The notes: generated by a model not told the origin, from the letters alone. A stretch of DNA of 64,000 nucleotides from Brevibacterium sp. CCUG 69071 (GCF_021023135.1 NZ_PGFV01000003.1:483823-547822); one strand, 5' to 3'. Numbered from the stretch's first letter, positions 25,192 to 34,342 are shown. Made by a program: numbers and translations.

Positions 25192-26856
25192 TCATGACTT
25201 GTCGTGTGATGACGCATCCAGCCATCGGAACGAATCGTCGATGGCCACGGCCTTGACGTGTGCTTCGAGCAGAGCGTCTCTGTCGTCCGAGAACGGATCG
25301 GCGTCCAGCACCATCAAGTTTGCTCTCCCGCCGGGTATGATCTCGCCGATGCCATCGTCGAACCCTCCTGCACGAGCAGCAGCGAGCGTGAGTGAACTCA
25401 AGGCTCGGGCAGGCGTGAAGGCTCGTTCGAGATGATAGACCTTGGTCCCCGGCTTGAGTGCTGATCGGGTGGTCAGGGCGATGAACAGGTTGTGGGAGGC
25501 CAAATGAGGCGCGGTCGGGGCATCGGTCCCCAGGGCCATGTGCACGCCGGCCTCGCGGAACTTGTGCCAGGGAAAGCCGGACTCCGCACGTTCACCGCCG
25601 AGCATCGTCATCCAGTTGGCCATGATCGCCGGATCGCAGTGCACAGGCTGCATCGAGGCGACAACTCCGAGTGCCGCCATCCGACCGATAGTCTCATCGG
25701 TCACCGACTCGAGGTGTTCGATGCGTGGTGCGCGAACTTTCGGTCCGTTGGCTCGTATGCATGCGGCGACGAGATCGAGTGCGATCTCGCTGGCATGGTC
25801 ACCGATCGCATGCATGGCGAGGTCCAGACCATGAGCATCCGCCGCAATTGCAACGGGCGCAGCTGAACCGAACGACCATATCGGATCGGCGTGCGATCCA
25901 TCAGAGTATGGCTCCCGCATGGCCGCCGTGCAGGCGTCGATCACACCATCGAGTATGAACTTGACGCCGACGATGCGAAACCATTCGGATCCAGGAATGG
26001 CGGCGATCTGATCGCGTATCTGCGCCGCTCGGGCGACTGACTCGAGGTCTCTCTGCGGATCGCCGGTGGGGCGAAGCAGCCAATAGCCGACGACAGGAAA
26101 CGGCAGGCGACTGTCACGGTTGAGCCGTCGAACGAACGTGGCCGCTTCTGCCTCGCCCACTGCCATATCGGTTGCTGCGGTGACTCCGTTCCGCAGGTAG
26201 ACATCGAAGGCGTTGTCAAGAAATCGATCCCGGTCGTCATCGGTCGTGATGGTCTCGAGATACGACCACGCGTACTCGACCGCAGCGTTCTCGAGGAGGA
26301 AGCCGGTGGCCTCGCCGTTGTTGTCTCGAACGATCTTGCCGCCAGGAGGGTCGGGCGTCTGTGCGTCGATGCCCATCGCAGTCAATGCGGCCGTGTTCAC
26401 CCACGACGAATGGACGTCGTTGGAATCGAGGAGTACCGGCAGATCGGCGATCGCCTCGTCGATCATCGCTGCTGTCGGTCTGCCGCCGGGGACGGCTTCG
26501 AACATCCAACCCGAACCGAGAATGTAGTCGGCTTCCGGCTGTTCCTCGCGCCTGCTCCTCAGGCGATCACGAATCTCGTCCAGATTGGTGCAGTCGCGCA
26601 GCTGAACCTTGTCGATGGTCTGGCCCAACATCAGCAGGTGAGTGTGCGCTTCGACGAAGCCAGGGGTGACGAGGGCTCCGTCGAGGTTGATCTCCTCCAC
26701 CGTGTGCTCCGGCGCGGTGGTCGTTTCGGCTATGTCGAGCACGGTCGCACGGTCGCCGACAGCGATGATGCGACCCGAATCGAAGGCCACCGCATCGTTG
26801 ATCGGCGCGTGCTCGTGGCCGGTGAAGACTGTGGCATTCGACAGTATTGTGGTCAT
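25192..26856 (-). CDS. Amidohydrolase family protein, YtcJ-like
   Basis: A 554-residue metal-dependent amidohydrolase. GFVEAHTHLLMLG carries the HxH metal ligands and MALGTDAPTAP the C-terminal Asp ligand; a large insertion and C-terminal beta domain fit the YtcJ/AepA group. Substrate is unknown. ATG 26856 has AAAGGA just before it, whereas the 85 extra upstream residues of the longest frame are antisense to the MFS gene and look random. It is probably co-transcribed with the MFS gene, whose stop lies 38 bp upstream, so the two likely handle the same compound. Confidence 0.8.
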   Translation of the reverse strand: MTTILSNATVFTGHEHAPINDAVAFDSGRIIAVGDRATVLDIAETTTAPEHTVEEINLDGALVTPGFVEAHTHLLMLGQTIDKVQLRDCTNLDEIRDRLRSRREEQPEADYILGSGWMFEAVPGGRPTAAMIDEAIADLPVLLDSNDVHSSWVNTAALTAMGIDAQTPDPPGGKIVRDNNGEATGFLLENAAVEYAWSYLETITTDDDRDRFLDNAFDVYLRNGVTAATDMAVGEAEAATFVRRLNRDSRLPFPVVGYWLLRPTGDPQRDLESVARAAQIRDQIAAIPGSEWFRIVGVKFILDGVIDACTAAMREPYSDGSHADPIWSFGSAAPVAIAADAHGLDLAMHAIGDHASEIALDLVAACIRANGPKVRAPRIEHLESVTDETIGRMAALGVVASMQPVHCDPAIMANWMTMLGGERAESGFPWHKFREAGVHMALGTDAPTAPHLASHNLFIALTTRSALKPGTKVYHLERAFTPARALSSLTLAAARAGGFDDGIGEIIPGGRANLMVLDADPFSDDRDALLEAHVKAVAIDDSFRWLDASSHDKS

Positions 26857-26894
26857 GGCGTCCTTTGCGTGGGTGAGGGGCGGCGGCGAATCGA

Positions 26895-28127
26895 TCAGCG
26901 CGTGGGTTCGACTTCGCCGAGGTGGGTGAGCGTTTCCTCCACTCCGGTGGAGACCCGTGCGATGAGTACCGTGGGAATGATGAGAATGAAGCTGACGATG
27001 CCCATGCTCACTCCAAAGGCCGGAATTCCCGCACCGTCGATGACCCACGCGCCGATGATCGGAGCAAAGCTCGAACCGACGATGTAGGCGCCGATGAGAG
27101 GACCGGACCATCTGCCCCGCGCGTCGAGTCCGGCCGCGGTGGCGATGAAGAGGACGAACGCGAAGGCGTAGATGGTGTTGACGACGACGATGAGCACAGC
27201 CAGCGTCTGAGGATCACCGGTCAGACCGATCCAGATCTTCGTCGCCCCGCCGAGGAGGAGGGCGATTGCCAGCGGCACTGCCCGTCCGATCCGGCGACCG
27301 CTCAGTGTCACGATCACCATGGCGCCGGCCCCGACCCCCGCTGCCGCGCTGAGAGCGAACCCGAGACCTTGTTCGCTCAGGCCGGCAGCGTTGCCGAGGG
27401 TGGGAGCAAGTGTCCACACTGCGTCTTCGCTGGTGCCCCAGAGAGGGAACACGATGAGCACTCCAATCCCGGCGAAGAGCACACGTCGCGGTGCATTCGT
27501 CGGTACCGTCGGAGACTCGTCCGCAACGTCAACGATCGCGAGCTCCGGAGTGTTGGGTAGCCAGATCGTGACGGCGAGAGCTATTAGAGACAACAGCGCA
27601 AGTGCCCCGAACACATTCGCCTGCGCAAGACCGAGCATCGGGATGACGGCAAGCACCACCATGACCAACAGACGATTGACCACTCCGCTCGTCGCACTCA
27701 CCCGATTGGGGTTGCGCAGTGCTGCGATAGCGGCTCCCGAAGTCGAAATCGCAGTACCGACACCGATGGCGCCGAGAATGAAGGTCGCTACGACCCAGCC
27801 GGAGTGTGTGACAATCGCGGCCGCTCCGAAGCCGACGACCGCAACGATGAGTCCGACCGCGGCCAAAGATCGACGATGTGATCCTGCTGCAGCGCGTGAT
27901 GTCGCCAGTCCGATCACAGCCGATGCGAAGAGTCCCCACGTGAGGATGTTTCCCGAAGCGACGACATCGAACCCGACCTGCTCGAAGACCGACATGATCA
28001 GCGGCGCAAGATTGGCCATCATCAGGCCAGCCAGCGAAACGAGGAAAACGGCACTGCCGTTGCCCATACGCAGCGGGACGCGTGGGTCGTCGACGGGTGA
28101 CAGCTGGCGCGCAGGTGCAGAACTCAT
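26895..28127 (-). CDS. MFS transporter
   Basis: A 410-residue major facilitator protein with about 12 membrane helices and no lengthy soluble domains. Repeated helices include VFLVSLAGLMMANLAPLIM and the sequence MLGLAQANVFGALALLSLIALAVTIWL. Substrate is unknown; context suggests transport of the amidohydrolase's substrate or product. The promoter region is shared with the divergent TetR gene and holds a palindrome (28164-28176). Confidence 0.8.
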   Translation of the reverse strand: MSSAPARQLSPVDDPRVPLRMGNGSAVFLVSLAGLMMANLAPLIMSVFEQVGFDVVASGNILTWGLFASAVIGLATSRAAAGSHRRSLAAVGLIVAVVGFGAAAIVTHSGWVVATFILGAIGVGTAISTSGAAIAALRNPNRVSATSGVVNRLLVMVVLAVIPMLGLAQANVFGALALLSLIALAVTIWLPNTPELAIVDVADESPTVPTNAPRRVLFAGIGVLIVFPLWGTSEDAVWTLAPTLGNAAGLSEQGLGFALSAAAGVGAGAMVIVTLSGRRIGRAVPLAIALLLGGATKIWIGLTGDPQTLAVLIVVVNTIYAFAFVLFIATAAGLDARGRWSGPLIGAYIVGSSFAPIIGAWVIDGAGIPAFGVSMGIVSFILIIPTVLIARVSTGVEETLTHLGEVEPTR

Positions 28128-28163
28128 GGGGGCCTCTCTGCCCGGGGAAGAACGACTATTAAA

Positions 28164-28176
28164 CGAAAAGTTTTCG
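28164..28176. promoter_or_regulatory. 13-bp palindrome between the MFS and TetR genes
   Basis: CGAAAAGTTTTCG, symmetric about its central G, in an AT-rich spacer. It is a likely TetR operator controlling both directions. Confidence 0.5.
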
Positions 28177-28251
28177 GTTAACTAGAATAGTGCATGCAGT
28201 GAGAGAGAATGTCAACCAGATCACATCGTCGTCTGAGAGAGAGACTGCTTC

Positions 28252-28854
28252 ATGGCTCGACCGGTATCACCGCTTCTCAGCCCGGAGAAGATCGCGTCTG
28301 CCGCGATTGAGATGGTCGATGCAGGGCACGAGCTCAAGATTCAACCCTTGGCCAAAAAGCTCGGAGTCAGTCTGTCCTCGCTCTATCACCACGTGGATGG
28401 TCGCGAAGGCATCATCCAGGCGATGCGCGAAGTCCTCAGCAGGCAATACGAATTCAACCCCTCTATCGGAGAGGCATGGAGAGATTCGCTGCGGGAGGGG
28501 GTGAATGCTCTTTGGCGGTTGTATTCGGACCACCCGCGGGTGATGATCCATCTGCTCGGGGTCACCATTCACGAATCGGACACAATGCGACTCTACGAAT
28601 CTCTCGTCGAGTGTCTGCAGAAGTCGGGATTGCCCGACAGTGAAGTTCTCACCACTTTGGAAGTGCTGGATGCATTCGCGTTCGGAGCTGCACTTGACGC
28701 ACTCTCGCCGACGACGATCTTCGCGCCAAAGGATGCGGGATCGCCGATGTCCGAACTGCTCAGACAGCATCCGTCGGGCCGAGAGCGGAACGAGCTGCTC
28801 TACAAGCGCGGCCTCGACATCATCTTCGCGGGAATCGAATCACGAATAGGATGA
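28252..28854 (+). CDS. TetR-family regulator
   Basis: A 200-residue TetR-type repressor. The N-terminal helix-turn-helix (residues about 10-50) includes LAKKLGVSLSSLYHHVDGR; the rest is an all-helical ligand-binding domain. It is divergent from the MFS/amidohydrolase pair and probably represses it through the palindrome in the spacer. Base composition is lower in GC than neighbouring core genes. Its start has no strong ribosome-binding site. Confidence 0.85.
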   Translation: MARPVSPLLSPEKIASAAIEMVDAGHELKIQPLAKKLGVSLSSLYHHVDGREGIIQAMREVLSRQYEFNPSIGEAWRDSLREGVNALWRLYSDHPRVMIHLLGVTIHESDTMRLYESLVECLQKSGLPDSEVLTTLEVLDAFAFGAALDALSPTTIFAPKDAGSPMSELLRQHPSGRERNELLYKRGLDIIFAGIESRIG

Positions 28855-28897
28855 ACCGCGCGCCTTGCGCTGCCGGTCACGGATCTCTGAAATCGAA

Positions 28898-29884
28898 CTA
28901 CCGCACGTGGACGCCCGAGCCGGCGACGATCTCGCCGATGACCGGATAACCCGGAAGCTCGCCGACAACGAGCAGTCCGCCCGAGGTCTGGGCGTCTGCC
29001 AGCAACAACAGATCGTCCTGGGCCACCGAGTCGTCCGCGCTCAGGTGAGGGCGCACCCAATCGAGGTTGCGCCGGGTACCGCCGGAGACGTACCCATCGG
29101 CGATCGACTCGTCGACTCCGTTGAGGCGGGGCACCGCGGCCGCGTCGATGACCGCCCCGACCCCCGAGGCTCGAGCCATCTTGAACAGGTGACCGAGCAA
29201 TCCGAAGCCGGTGACATCGGTCGCCGCCTTGATGCCCGCAGCCACGGCGGCCCGCGATGCCTCGGCGTTGAGCTCGGCCATTGTCGCCACGGCCTCGTCG
29301 AAGTACTCGCCGGTCTGCTTATGGCGGTTGTTGAGGATCCCCACGCCGATGGGTTTGGTCAGGGTCAACGGCAGGCCCGCCTCGGCGGCGTCGTTGCGCA
29401 TGAGCTCACCGGGGTGGGCGATGCCGGTGACGGCCATGCCGTACTTGGGTTCGGGGTCGTCGATCGAGTGCCCGCCGGCGACTGGGCAGTTCGCCTGTCC
29501 GGCGACGTCGAGCCCGCCGCGCAGCACCTCGGTGAGCAGCTCCATCGGCAACTTCTCCCGGGGCCAGCCGACGAGGTTGATCGCCGTGACCGGCGCCCCG
29601 CCCATCGCGTAGATGTCGGAGAGAGCGTTGGCGGCGGCGATGCGGCCCCAGTCGTAGGCATCGTCGACGACTGGGGTGAAGAAGTCTGCGGTCGAGAGCA
29701 CCGCAAGATCGTTGCGAACGAGGACCGCCGAAGCGTCATCGCCGTCATCGAGGCCGACGAGGACCTCTGGCGCACTCTGTCCGGTCAGGCCCCTGACCGC
29801 GTCCTCGAGCTCGCCCGGCGGGATCTTGCAAGCGCAGCCTCCACCGTGAGCCAATGAGGTCAGGCGTTCCTGGGTGGCAGTCAT
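28898..29884 (-). CDS. selD: Selenide, water dikinase (selenophosphate synthetase)
   Basis: A 328-residue SelD. The N-terminal HGGGCACKIPP gives Cys17 and Lys20, the catalytic pair of E. coli SelD, so this member uses Cys rather than Sec. The conserved DFFTPVVDDAYDWGRIAAAN block and the VTGFGLLGHLFKMA segment are present. It makes selenophosphate from selenide and ATP, the donor for Sec-tRNA and for other Se modifications. TAGTCT lies 6 nt before the ATG, so it is likely leaderless. It lies 9 kb from selC, selA and selB, across the arsenic block. Confidence 0.95.
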   Translation of the reverse strand: MTATQERLTSLAHGGGCACKIPPGELEDAVRGLTGQSAPEVLVGLDDGDDASAVLVRNDLAVLSTADFFTPVVDDAYDWGRIAAANALSDIYAMGGAPVTAINLVGWPREKLPMELLTEVLRGGLDVAGQANCPVAGGHSIDDPEPKYGMAVTGIAHPGELMRNDAAEAGLPLTLTKPIGVGILNNRHKQTGEYFDEAVATMAELNAEASRAAVAAGIKAATDVTGFGLLGHLFKMARASGVGAVIDAAAVPRLNGVDESIADGYVSGGTRRNLDWVRPHLSADDSVAQDDLLLLADAQTSGGLLVVGELPGYPVIGEIVAGSGVHVR

Positions 29885-29890
29885 ACGGTG

Positions 29891-29896
29891 AGACTA
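29891..29896 (-). promoter_or_regulatory. Candidate -10 (TAGTCT) of leaderless selD
   Basis: TAGTCT on the minus strand ends 6 nt before the selD ATG at 29884. Confidence 0.5.
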
Positions 29897-29899
29897 ACA

Positions 29900-30190
29900 T
29901 CAAGGCGCAACAGCCCCGCAGAGCCGGCCCGATTGGCCTAAGAACTCCTCGATTGGAGTCCGTCAGCCCGCCCGCACCCAAGGGACCTCCGCGCTTCATC
30001 GCGGGTGCGCACTCCTGCACATGCAGGCCACGCTGGCGACCTCACAGGCAGCATGGCTGTCCGCCGTTGACGAGTGGATCAACGATCTCGATATGCGCTC
30101 AGACGGCCGCGAGATCCGCCGCAGGGTCGCCCGCATCCTCGGTTTCGACGTCGACTGGAAGACCCTGACGACGAGTATATTCACCTGGGC
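29900..30190. other. Gene debris between selD and the ars operon
   Basis: No complete gene. A short plus-strand frame from 30021 (about 60 residues with coding-like character, WLSAVDEWINDLDMR and REIRRRVARILGFDVDW) has no promoter or recognisable family and runs out into antisense of the GNAT remnant near 30200. It looks like a fragment left by rearrangement at this end of the inserted block. Confidence 0.4.
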
Positions 30191-30427
30191 AGCGATGGCT
30201 GATCCCGCCGGTATTAAGCTCACACTGCCGACCCACCCCTGGATGCGAACAACTGGATCGATGGCCACTAGGCACATATCAAGGCGCCTCTTCCCGGAAG
30301 ATTCTTCTCGGGTGGTCGGGGGCGCTGTTTCGAATGTGGCGTGGCCGGTCTCGATGCCGATGGTGTAGATGTCCTTGACCGCGGGCCAGTCCGAACTGAT
30401 AGTCCCGCGAATATGGATGTCGCTCAT
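30190..30427 (-). pseudogene. Truncated GNAT acetyltransferase (ArsN/phosphinothricin acetyltransferase-like)
   Basis: The first about 78 residues match the N-terminal half of phosphinothricin acetyltransferase-like GNATs: MSDIHIRGTISSDWPAVKDI, then TGHATFETAPP, and a part resembling LVAIDPVVRIQGWVGSVSLIP. The acetyl-CoA loop is missing because the reading then enters unrelated DNA, so it is almost surely not functional. Its start overlaps the stop of the upstream ArsC-like gene by 4 bp, so it was the last gene of the ars operon. Related ArsN proteins acetylate methylarsenite-type compounds. Confidence 0.6.
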
Positions 30428-30834
30428 GGCGCTAGTTGTGTGTGAAGGTTCTCGACTCGCTTTTTGATGTCTTCGCGAACGAGGCGCATGCGCTCAATGC
30501 CCTCGATTCCCCGCTCAGACGGTTCGGCGGTATCCCAGTTCTCGATTTGCGTGCCTTTGGGAACGTTCACAGTTGCTTCACGGCCAAGGGCGATGACGAT
30601 ATCGGCGGCTTTCAGATCAGCCTCAGTCACCGGTTTCGGCCTGCCCTGACTGATGTCGATGCCCAGCTCGGCCAGCGCCTGCACCGACAAGTCAATGAGA
30701 GCACTGCCGGACTTGGTTCCTCCCGAACGCACGTCGACCGTGTCGCCGGCGATGCTGCCCATGAGGCCGGCGGCCATCAGTGATTTGCCGCCGTTCTTCA
30801 CACAGACGAACAGCACACGCAGTGGGGTCGTCAT
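30424..30834 (-). CDS. ArsC-like low-molecular-weight phosphatase with Lys in the P-loop
   Basis: A 136-residue protein of the arsenate reductase/LMW phosphatase family: VLFVCVKNGGKSLMAAGLM, then DVRSGGTKSGSALIDLSVQA and IENWDTAEPSERG. The usual P-loop is CX5R(S/T); here the Arg is Lys (C-VKNGG-K-S). The neighbouring ArsC has the normal CVHNAGRS. ATG 30834 lies at the overlap with the flavoprotein stop (4 bp). Being in the ars operon, it may be a variant arsenate:mycothiol transferase or a protein with altered substrate; the activity is not certain. Confidence 0.75.
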   Translation of the reverse strand: MTTPLRVLFVCVKNGGKSLMAAGLMGSIAGDTVDVRSGGTKSGSALIDLSVQALAELGIDISQGRPKPVTEADLKAADIVIALGREATVNVPKGTQIENWDTAEPSERGIEGIERMRLVREDIKKRVENLHTQLAP

Positions 30835-32231
30835 TCCGCCTCCCGAACGGCGGAGCGACCATGGGCCAGTCCCGTGGGGATGCCGATGGTCACCGGCTCT
30901 GTTGGTACGCAACAGCCTGCATCGTCCTCAACGGTCGTTGCAGGTGCGTCGCAGGAGGATCCGATATCGGCAGAGCAGACGCCGGTCTCGGGTAGGACGA
31001 GTTCCACCCTGTCGGCTGCTGTCTGATCGCCGGCGAGTGCGGCGACGATAGACCGGACTTGTTTGTACCCGGTGAACATGAGGAACGTGGGAGCCCGTCC
31101 ATAGGACTTCATGCCCGCGATGAAGAAGTCCTTCTCCGGGTGAGCCAAGAGCTTGGCTCCGTGGGGTGCGACGGTCCCGCAGCTGTGATACTCCGGATCG
31201 ATGAGCGGGCCCAGCTTGGTGGGTGCTTCAACAACAGGATCGAGATCGAGGCGGATCTCTCTCAAGAAATCGAGATCGGGACGGAACCCTGTCGTCGGGA
31301 CTATTCGATCAACGTCGAAGGAGACCGGTCCATCAGGTGTGGTCCCGGTGACGGCGAGTCCGTCGGTGGAGTTCAGCTTAGTGATGGTCACCGAGGTGTG
31401 GACCTCGATTCGGCCGGTTTCCACGAGATGGCGCAGGCGGGCACCCAAGGCCCCGCGAGCCGGTAGACCATCCTGGTCACCGCCGCCGTAGACAGTGGAG
31501 GGATCAGCGCCGCGAATAGCCCAGGTGATGCGGGTACCCGGTGCAGTCTCGCTCAGCTCTCCCAGTGCCAGCAGTGTGTTGGCAGCCGAATGGCCGGAAC
31601 CGACGACGAGGGCGTGCTGCCCAGCAAACTGGTCACGGTCGCGCCCGAGCACATCCGGCAACGGCGATGTAACACGACCTGCCTCTCTAGTAGCTGTCTC
31701 CCCGATGGCAGGAAGACCGGCTTGTCCGAGAGGGTTCGGCGACTCCCACGTGCCGGAGGCATCGATGACGGCCCGCACGTGATGATCCTCGATCTGACCG
31801 TCGGCCTTTTGTACGCGGACGAGGAAGGCCCCATTCTCGCGGCCAGGGGTGCGTGTGCGGTCCATGCCGACTCGACTGACCGCGATGACCCGGGCTTGAG
31901 TATGGATCGTCTCGCGCAACTGAGGGGTCTCAGCCAGAGGTGCCAGGTAGTCGGTGACGAGTTCTGCTCCGGTAGGCAGGTAGTCACCATCTGGTTCTTG
32001 CCAATCTGTTGACTTCAGCAGTGTGCGTGCGGCGTCGTCGATGTTGTATTTCCATGGGGAGAAGAGCCCGATGTGTCCCCAGTCGCGAACGGCGGCTGCC
32101 GGAGCTGACCCGGCCTCGAAGACTATCGGTTCGATCCCGCGTGTGCTCAGGTGAGCGGCGGCGGCCAGGCCGATGGGTCCGGCACCGATGACGGCGACGG
32201 GCAGGTCTGTGACTGGTGTGTTCTCATGCAT
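30831..32231 (-). CDS. FAD/NAD(P)-binding oxidoreductase of the arsenic operon (ArsO-like)
   Basis: A 466-residue flavoprotein monooxygenase-like enzyme. AVIGAGPIGLAAAAHLSTRG is the FAD Rossmann motif near the N-terminus, and ALVVGSGHSAANTLLALGEL is the second nucleotide-binding motif. Such genes occur in actinobacterial ars operons and are called ArsO; the reaction is not established. The C-terminal 65 residues hold several Cys (CSADIGSSCDAP and GCC), which could bind a metalloid. ATG 32231 is chosen; ATG 32240 is also possible. It overlaps arsC upstream by 8 bp. Confidence 0.78.
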   Translation of the reverse strand: MHENTPVTDLPVAVIGAGPIGLAAAAHLSTRGIEPIVFEAGSAPAAAVRDWGHIGLFSPWKYNIDDAARTLLKSTDWQEPDGDYLPTGAELVTDYLAPLAETPQLRETIHTQARVIAVSRVGMDRTRTPGRENGAFLVRVQKADGQIEDHHVRAVIDASGTWESPNPLGQAGLPAIGETATREAGRVTSPLPDVLGRDRDQFAGQHALVVGSGHSAANTLLALGELSETAPGTRITWAIRGADPSTVYGGGDQDGLPARGALGARLRHLVETGRIEVHTSVTITKLNSTDGLAVTGTTPDGPVSFDVDRIVPTTGFRPDLDFLREIRLDLDPVVEAPTKLGPLIDPEYHSCGTVAPHGAKLLAHPEKDFFIAGMKSYGRAPTFLMFTGYKQVRSIVAALAGDQTAADRVELVLPETGVCSADIGSSCDAPATTVEDDAGCCVPTEPVTIGIPTGLAHGRSAVREAE

Positions 32232-32667
32232 GATGGTCATCCGTAGAAGTAATGGTGGGCAGTGACAGGGTTGTGAGGAGAGTAGTGATTCGGTTGCGAA
32301 TGTCATCGCGGATGGTGCGGACTGCTTCGATTCCCTGTCCGGCTGGGTCATCGAGGTCCCAGTCTTCATAGCGCTTACCTGGGAAGATCGGGCAGGCATC
32401 TCCACATCCCATGGTGATGACCACGTCCGAGGTTTTCACTGTGTCCGGTGTGAGAATTGTGGGCTGCTGGTCGGTGATGTCGATGCCTACTTCTGCCATG
32501 GCTTCGATGGCGACAGGATTGAGCATGTGCGCTGGTTCGCTGCCAGCGGAGCGAACCTCGACCTGATCGACTCCGAGTTCGCGGAGGTATCCCGCGGCCA
32601 TTTGGGATCTGCCTGCGTTGTGGACGCAGACGAAGAGGACAGTAGGTGTTGGGGTTGGTGATGTCAT
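32224..32667 (-). CDS. arsC: Arsenate reductase / arsenate-mycothiol transferase
   Basis: A 147-residue LMW-phosphatase-type ArsC with the full P-loop VCVHNAGRSQMAAGYL, EVRSAGSEPAH, and the MGCGDACPIFPGKRYEDWDL segment, which includes the further Cys used in reduction. It reduces arsenate to arsenite or conjugates it with mycothiol, giving the substrate for the Acr3 pump. It is the second gene of the operon, overlapping acr3 by 4 bp. Confidence 0.92.
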   Translation of the reverse strand: MTSPTPTPTVLFVCVHNAGRSQMAAGYLRELGVDQVEVRSAGSEPAHMLNPVAIEAMAEVGIDITDQQPTILTPDTVKTSDVVITMGCGDACPIFPGKRYEDWDLDDPAGQGIEAVRTIRDDIRNRITTLLTTLSLPTITSTDDHHA

Positions 32668-33761
32668 CTCTGCGGCTCCAGACTTCTAGCGTGTTCGGGG
32701 AAGAAGCGGCGGCGCGCCCACAGGGCGACGTAGACAAGTGCGACGAGGATGGGGACCTCGATGAGTGGACCGACGACACCAGCCAACGCCTGCCCGGAAG
32801 CCACACCGTATGTCCCAACGGCCACGGCAATGGCGAGTTCGAAGTTGTTACCCGCAGCAGTGAACGCCAGCGTGGTCGTCTTCTCGTACCCGAGTTTAAG
32901 GCCACGACCTACGACCATTCCGAGGGCGAAGACGACAAAGAAATAGACCAGTAACGGCAAAGCGATACGCGCCACGTTCAAAGGGTTCGAGGTGATCTCA
33001 TCTCCCTGGAAGGCGAAAAGCAGGACAATCGTAAACAGCAGTCCGCAGAGCGCGAATGGCCCGATCTTGGGTAGGAACTGGTCTTCGTACCAGGTCCGGC
33101 CTTTGGTCTTCTCGCCGATGGTGCGTGTGAGGAAACCTGCCAGCAGTGGGATGCCGAGGAAGACGAGAACGCTGAGAGTGATGGCCCAGAAGGAGAACTC
33201 GCTGCTGGTCGTCGGCAGTCCGAGGAGGTTTGGCAGCCACTGCAGGTAGAACCAGCCGAGGAGTCCGAAGGCGAGGACTTGGAAGACCGAGTTGATCGCG
33301 ACGAGGACGGCGGCGGCTTCGCGGTCACCGCAGGCGAGGTCGTTCCAGATGAGGACCATGGCTATGCAGCGGGCGAGGCCGACGATGATCAGTCCGGTCC
33401 GGTATTCGGGCAGATCGGGGAGGAAGATCCAGGCGAGAGCGAACATGAATGCTGGCGCAGCCAGCCAGTTGATGATCAGCGAGGTGATCATCAACTTCTT
33501 ATCGCCCAGGACCCGGCCGGTTTCGTTGTAGCGGACCTTGGCCAGCACCGGATACATCATCACCAGCAACCCCACCGCGATTGGCAACGACACATCGGCG
33601 ACCTTCACCGAGTCCAACGCGGCTCCGATGCCCGGTACGAGGCGACCGAGAAGCAGGCCGAGGCCCATGGCCGCGATGATCCAGACCGGTAAGAAGCGGT
33701 CGAGAGTCGATAGTCTTGCGGGGCCCGGTTCGGTAGTGCGGGCTGTCGCGGAGGCGCTCAT
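32664..33761 (-). CDS. ACR3-family arsenite efflux permease
   Basis: A 365-residue membrane protein with about 10 helices. The conserved GLARCIAMVLIWN segment in the fourth helix holds the essential Cys of Acr3 proteins. It exports arsenite across the cytoplasmic membrane using the proton gradient. It is the first gene of the five-gene operon acr3-arsC-flavoprotein-ArsC2-GNAT', divergent from the ArsR gene. GGAG precedes the ATG. Confidence 0.93.
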   Translation of the reverse strand: MSASATARTTEPGPARLSTLDRFLPVWIIAAMGLGLLLGRLVPGIGAALDSVKVADVSLPIAVGLLVMMYPVLAKVRYNETGRVLGDKKLMITSLIINWLAAPAFMFALAWIFLPDLPEYRTGLIIVGLARCIAMVLIWNDLACGDREAAAVLVAINSVFQVLAFGLLGWFYLQWLPNLLGLPTTSSEFSFWAITLSVLVFLGIPLLAGFLTRTIGEKTKGRTWYEDQFLPKIGPFALCGLLFTIVLLFAFQGDEITSNPLNVARIALPLLVYFFVVFALGMVVGRGLKLGYEKTTTLAFTAAGNNFELAIAVAVGTYGVASGQALAGVVGPLIEVPILVALVYVALWARRRFFPEHARSLEPQR

Positions 33762-33813
33762 GGATCTCCTCTAAGGCCAGATTGTCGGTGATTCACACTC
33801 AAACATCGATGGT

Positions 33814-33868
33814 TGTCGATATGAGTCTAAACGCTTCGTATCGACATGTGTCAATGTATAGGCATAAT
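33814..33868 (+). promoter_or_regulatory. ars promoter with ArsR operator candidate
   Basis: TGTCGATA (33814-33821) and TATCGACA (33839-33846) form an exact inverted repeat with a 17-bp spacer. The right arm overlaps a -35-like TCGACA at 33841-33846, followed 16 bp later by CATAAT at 33863-33868. ArsR bound here would block the arsR promoter and the divergent acr3 promoter. Confidence 0.65.
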
Positions 33869-33877
33869 GGAAGAGTG

Positions 33878-34225
33878 ATGACTGAACAGACACTGCCCAC
33901 ACCGGCCCTAGCCACCTGCTGCACGTCGCTGACCGCCGAGCCGATCAGTCAAGCCGACGCGCAGGAATTCGGCCGGATATTGAAGGCCATAGCTGATCCG
34001 ACCAGGTTGCGACTGGTGTCTCTGGTCTCGGCGCACGAAGACAAGGAGGCATGCGTCTGCGACCTCATCGAGCCAGTGGGCTTAGGGCAGCCGACTGTCT
34101 CCCATCATTTGAAGATCCTCGTCGAAGTCGGAGTCCTCCACCGGGAGAAGCGAGGTGTCTGGTCATACTACTCACTGAAATTCGACACCCTGGAACGGAT
34201 CGCCTCCTTTCTCTCCCCAGTATGA
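33878..34225 (+). CDS. arsR: ArsR-family arsenic-responsive repressor
   Basis: A 115-residue winged-helix repressor. The CVCDLIEPVGLGQPTVSHHL segment carries the helix-turn-helix and the Cys that senses As(III) in actinobacterial ArsR; two more Cys lie near the N-terminus (ATCCTSLT). It starts at ATG 33878, after GGAAGAG. It is divergent from acr3 and represses it until arsenite binds. Confidence 0.92.
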   Translation: MTEQTLPTPALATCCTSLTAEPISQADAQEFGRILKAIADPTRLRLVSLVSAHEDKEACVCDLIEPVGLGQPTVSHHLKILVEVGVLHREKRGVWSYYSLKFDTLERIASFLSPV

Positions 34226-34342
34226 GCACGGCCGGAACGGAATATTATCTGGAGCGAACGCACTTTCAGCCACAGCATGCTCGCCAATCTTCGTGCCACC
34301 CGAATGCCCAGACTCCGGAACTCGGAAGCTTCGACGTCTTCC

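Noticed and set aside
30021..30368. A 115-codon plus-strand frame at the selD-ars junction
   Set aside because: Its second half is antisense to the GNAT remnant and the first half has no recognisable family, so it is reported only as debris.
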